This document shows positions 14,221 through 15,257 of a stretch of DNA of 15,257 nucleotides, in pieces. The stretch spans positions 1 through 15,257 of the forward strand of contig JAGZEK010000023.1 of assembly GCA_018368345.1 (NCBI GenBank), written 5' to 3'. Origin of the DNA: Collinsella sp. GTDB taxonomy: Bacteria > Actinomycetota > Coriobacteriia > Coriobacteriales > Coriobacteriaceae. Made by a program: the position numbers and the translations under genes. The notes below the pieces were generated by a model. The model was given only the letters and a program-made list of their open reading frames with translations. It made no database searches and was not told where the DNA came from. Position 1 is the first letter of the stretch, and every line of letters starts with the position of its first letter.

Positions 14221-14274
14221 TCTTTTATAGAAAAGATAAGTAATCGAAAGACGTTTTCTTACTTAAAAAGAAAA
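14221..14274. promoter_or_regulatory. A/T-rich palindromes in the aldolase-deoR divergent spacer
   Basis: Two inverted repeats stand out: TCTTTT-ATAG-AAAAGA (14221-14236) and TTTTCTT-ACTTAAA-AAGAAAA (14254-14274). GAAAG and GAAAAT words recur up to about 14287. DeoR-family proteins usually bind several A/T-rich repeats near their own promoter, so these are likely operators for the adjacent regulator. The rest of the 335-base spacer (13997-14331) holds promoter candidates only: on the minus strand TTGACC, 17 bases, TCATAT, and closer to the aldolase TACAAT without a clear -35. Confidence 0.45.
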
Positions 14275-14331
14275 TGAACGAAAATAGACTCAACACAATT
14301 CCTGCAAATTTCAGACGATGATGGAGCAGAT

Positions 14332-15135
14332 ATGGCCCATGCAACAACCCGAGCTTTCGCCGATGAGCGTCGTGCCGCCATCATGGAGATGCTCGAACAT
14401 AACGCCTCGGTGCAGGTGGCAGAAATCGCCCAGACCTTTGGCGTGTCCTCCGTTACCGCCCGTGCCGACCTAGACGCGCTCGCCGAGTCCGGCAAACTGC
14501 GCCGCACGCACGGCGGCGCCGTGTCGCTCCACAAACGCCTAACCGTCTCCACGCAGGATCGTCGCATCAACGTCAATGTCGCCGCCAAGCAGGCCATCGC
14601 ACAAAGCGCCATCGAACTCGTCAATGACGGCGACACGCTTCTCGTCGACTCGGGCACCACCGCTCTCGAGTTTATCCGGCTCCTCGACCAACGCGACGGC
14701 ATCACCGTCATCACGGCCGACATCACCATCGCTGATTACATCGACGAGAGCATGCCCTCGGTCGATGTTGCCATGCTGGGCGGAGCACTGCGCAAAGGCC
14801 ATCGTTATCTGTACGGTCCGCTCACCATGCAGGCGCTGCGAATGGTTCACGCTGACCTCGCCATCATGTGCCCCGGCGCCTTTGTTCCCGGCTGCGGCTT
14901 TACCACCGACTTTCCGCAGATGGCCGAGACCAAAGCGGCTATGGTCGGCGCCGCCCGCCAAAGCGTCGCCCTCATGGACGCCAGCAAGGTCAACGGACGC
15001 GGCATGTACCGCTTTGCCGAGCTGGCAGATGTCGACACCATCGTGATGGACCGTGACCCCAACGATGCCGTCGCCACCTCAATCGCCGAGATCGTCGACG
15101 GCGCCCACCCAAATCTCGTCATCGCCGGCGCTTAA
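14332..15135 (+). CDS. DeoR-family transcriptional regulator
   Basis: A 267-residue cytosolic DNA-binding protein, the normal DeoR length. The N-terminal winged helix-turn-helix is at about 10-64 (DERRAAIMEMLEHNASVQVA, FGVSSVTARADLDALAESGK, RRTHGGAV). The C-terminal sugar-phosphate sensor domain shows DGDTLLVDSGTTALEF (99-114), LGGALRKGH (149-157), GFTTDFPQMAETKAAMV (189-205) and LMDASKV (214-220). The ATG at 14332 has GGAG 6 bases upstream. It is divergent from the aldolase and probably controls it and itself in response to a phosphorylated sugar, an inference from context. An insertion sequence begins about 25 bases after the stop. Confidence 0.92.
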   Translation: MAHATTRAFADERRAAIMEMLEHNASVQVAEIAQTFGVSSVTARADLDALAESGKLRRTHGGAVSLHKRLTVSTQDRRINVNVAAKQAIAQSAIELVNDGDTLLVDSGTTALEFIRLLDQRDGITVITADITIADYIDESMPSVDVAMLGGALRKGHRYLYGPLTMQALRMVHADLAIMCPGAFVPGCGFTTDFPQMAETKAAMVGAARQSVALMDASKVNGRGMYRFAELADVDTIVMDRDPNDAVATSIAEIVDGAHPNLVIAGA

Positions 15136-15160
15136 ACAAAAACCACCACAAAGGTGCCTG

Positions 15161-15257
15161 TGAACTGCGCCCCGAAACTTGGACTGAATAAATAGCGACT
15201 ACGCCGCAAGGGCCCGGTTCCGGAACTCCTCCGGCGTCAGGCCCTTCAATCTTACCT
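15161..15257 (-). mobile_element. end of an IS3-family insertion sequence (partial)
   Basis: The segment opens with TGAACTGCGCCCCGAAACTT followed by GGACTGA, the kind of terminal inverted repeat seen in IS150/IS3-group elements (compare TGAACTGCACCCC in relatives, from memory). On the minus strand a transposase C-terminus ends 12 bases inside this repeat. The element's outer edge lies 25 bases past the deoR stop, and it continues beyond the window. Confidence 0.75.
15199..15257 (-). CDS. IS3-family transposase OrfB, C-terminal fragment
   Basis: The minus strand reads VRLKGLTPEEFRNRALAA followed by TAG at 15201-15199. KGLTPEEFRNRAL closely resembles the C-terminus of OrfB (DDE integrase) proteins of IS3-family elements, which commonly end in KGLTPxxYRxQAL. 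Only 18 codons are in the window, so completeness, frameshifting with OrfA and activity cannot be judged. Confidence 0.75.
   Translation of the reverse strand, partial: VRLKGLTPEEFRNRALAA

Overview
The window looks like a chromosomal segment of a GC-rich gut actinobacterium of the class Coriobacteriia, most likely Collinsella or a close relative. That assignment is an inference. It rests on strong G/C preference at third codon positions, good Shine-Dalgarno sites, a 7-TM LuxR-type regulator, and many GC-rich palindromes between genes. No rRNA, tRNA or CRISPR array was seen.

Region 1 (1-480): a possible gene end, one arm of a dispersed repeat, and a small ORF of unknown function with a strong ribosome binding site. 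Region 2 (487-7957) is an agmatine deiminase cluster. On the minus strand, in transcription order, it holds putrescine carbamoyltransferase (aguB/ptcA), an APC antiporter (aguD-like), agmatine deiminase (aguA) and a second APC antiporter. A membrane-bound LuxR-type regulator (aguR-like) is divergent from it. The layout resembles the enterococcal/lactococcal aguR-aguBDAC locus, but a second antiporter sits where carbamate kinase (aguC) would be. Agmatine is imported in exchange for putrescine and deiminated to N-carbamoylputrescine, which is phosphorolysed to putrescine and carbamoyl phosphate. The regulator and the operon share an intergenic region with nested inverted repeats. Long, highly structured spacers lie inside the cluster, and one micro-ORF overlaps the last antiporter.

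Region 3 (7958-8286): three strong hairpins around a palindromic element that is related to the repeat at the left edge. Region 4 (8287-11299): a two-gene BceAB/FtsX-type ABC transporter on the minus strand. Region 5 (11448-12899): a single-chain fusion of a MutT/Nudix domain and a Vsr-type endonuclease domain, then a small putative ORF. Region 6 (12970-13114): a perfect 39-bp inverted repeat enclosing a second hairpin, between convergent genes. Region 7 (13139-15135): a class II ketose-bisphosphate aldolase divergent from a DeoR-family regulator, with A/T-rich palindromes between them. Region 8 (15161-15257): the end of an IS3-family insertion sequence, cut by the window edge.

The most unusual items are the Nudix-Vsr fusion, the agu cluster with two antiporters and no carbamate kinase, its structured spacers, and the dispersed palindromic elements.
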